A DNA stretch of 5,621 bases, taken from an uncultured Clostridia bacterium. GTDB lineage: Bacteria > Bacillota > Clostridia > Lachnospirales > Anaerotignaceae. The notes under the pieces are model-generated. The model had not been told where the DNA came from. It saw nothing but the letters and a program-made list of their open reading frames with translations, and made no database searches. Both the position numbers and the translations under genes were made by a program. The stretch spans positions 1 to 5,621 of the forward strand of contig CAMQRG010000131.1 in assembly GCA_947036475.1 (NCBI GenBank), read 5' to 3'. Shown here in pieces: positions 5,494 to 5,621 of this stretch; position 1 is the first letter of the stretch; each line of letters begins with the position of its first letter.

Positions 5494-5575
5494 ACAGGAT
5501 TTCTTTTTTGTTTTAAAAAGATTGTTCCCGTCTGATAAGGAAAAACATTTCTGTTTATAAAAATATCGGCAAAAC

Positions 5576-5621
5576 CTGTCTCTTATACACATCTCCGAGC
5601 CCACGAGACGCTACGCTATCT
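5576..5621 (+). other. Untrimmed Illumina Nextera adapter with index (sequencing artefact)
   Basis: CTGTCTCTTATACACATCT (5576-5594) is the 19-base Tn5 mosaic end used in Nextera libraries. CCGAGCCCACGAGAC (5595-5609) is the Read 2 side adapter. GCTACGCT (5610-5617) matches, from memory, the Nextera i7 index N709. ATCT (5618-5621) is the start of the P7 sequence. The order is exactly that of read-through into an adapter, so this is library sequence left on the contig end and not a Tn5 insertion. Confidence 0.98.

Larger units (their letters stand above)
5184..5575. other. Divergent intergenic region at the contig end, no gene seen
   Basis: This stretch of about 390 biological bases holds no credible gene. 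It contains a minus-strand promoter (5222-5250), a plus-strand promoter (5385-5413) and, after that, an AT-rich stretch with possible RNA structure. The gene served by the plus-strand promoter would lie beyond the contig end. Between the two promoters I see no clear operator or repeat. Confidence 0.75.

Noticed and set aside
5576..5594. Tn5 transposon end
   Set aside because: The mosaic end is followed by Nextera adapter, index and P7 sequence, so it is a library artefact and not a genomic transposon.

Overview
The window looks like ordinary chromosome from a low-to-medium GC Bacillota, most likely a gut-type Clostridia. This rests on AGGAGG-type ribosome binding sites, sigma-A promoters with extended -10 elements, and the gene families present; I cannot name a genus. 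The right end is a contig edge. The last 46 bases (5576-5621) are untrimmed Illumina Nextera library adapter and are not biological.

Layout from left to right. The minus-strand argS (arginyl-tRNA synthetase) runs off the left edge and starts at 1358. A 275-bp divergent intergenic region carries one promoter for each side. The plus-strand gene at 1634-2560 encodes a MarR-type DNA-binding domain fused to a GNAT acetyltransferase. It converges on a minus-strand GntR/FadR-type regulator (2610-3341), and the two share one strong hairpin terminator. A GC-rich intergenic region (3342-3654) contains two copies of a structured repeat and a third hairpin. Next come a minus-strand CapA-like lipoprotein (3655-4839), a terminator-like hairpin, a minus-strand 95-residue membrane protein of unknown family (4896-5183) and its strong promoter. 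A second promoter points right into a leader-like region that is cut by the adapter.

The genes do not form one pathway. ArgS is housekeeping translation. The MarR-GNAT and GntR proteins are two separate regulators facing each other. The three-helix membrane protein and the CapA-like lipoprotein are in line on one strand and may be co-transcribed in part, with the hairpin between them setting how much transcription reaches capA.

The most interesting biological signal is the repeat pair at 3399-3453 and 3461-3530. The ungapped 44-base core differs at 7 positions. Two of these are the two sides of one base pair (C-G changed to G-C) and the other five are all in predicted unpaired positions. The outer stem also differs in sequence yet still pairs. 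This is evidence for a conserved folded element of a kind I do not recognise. I see no complete defence system, mobile element with a transposase, CRISPR array, tRNA or rRNA.
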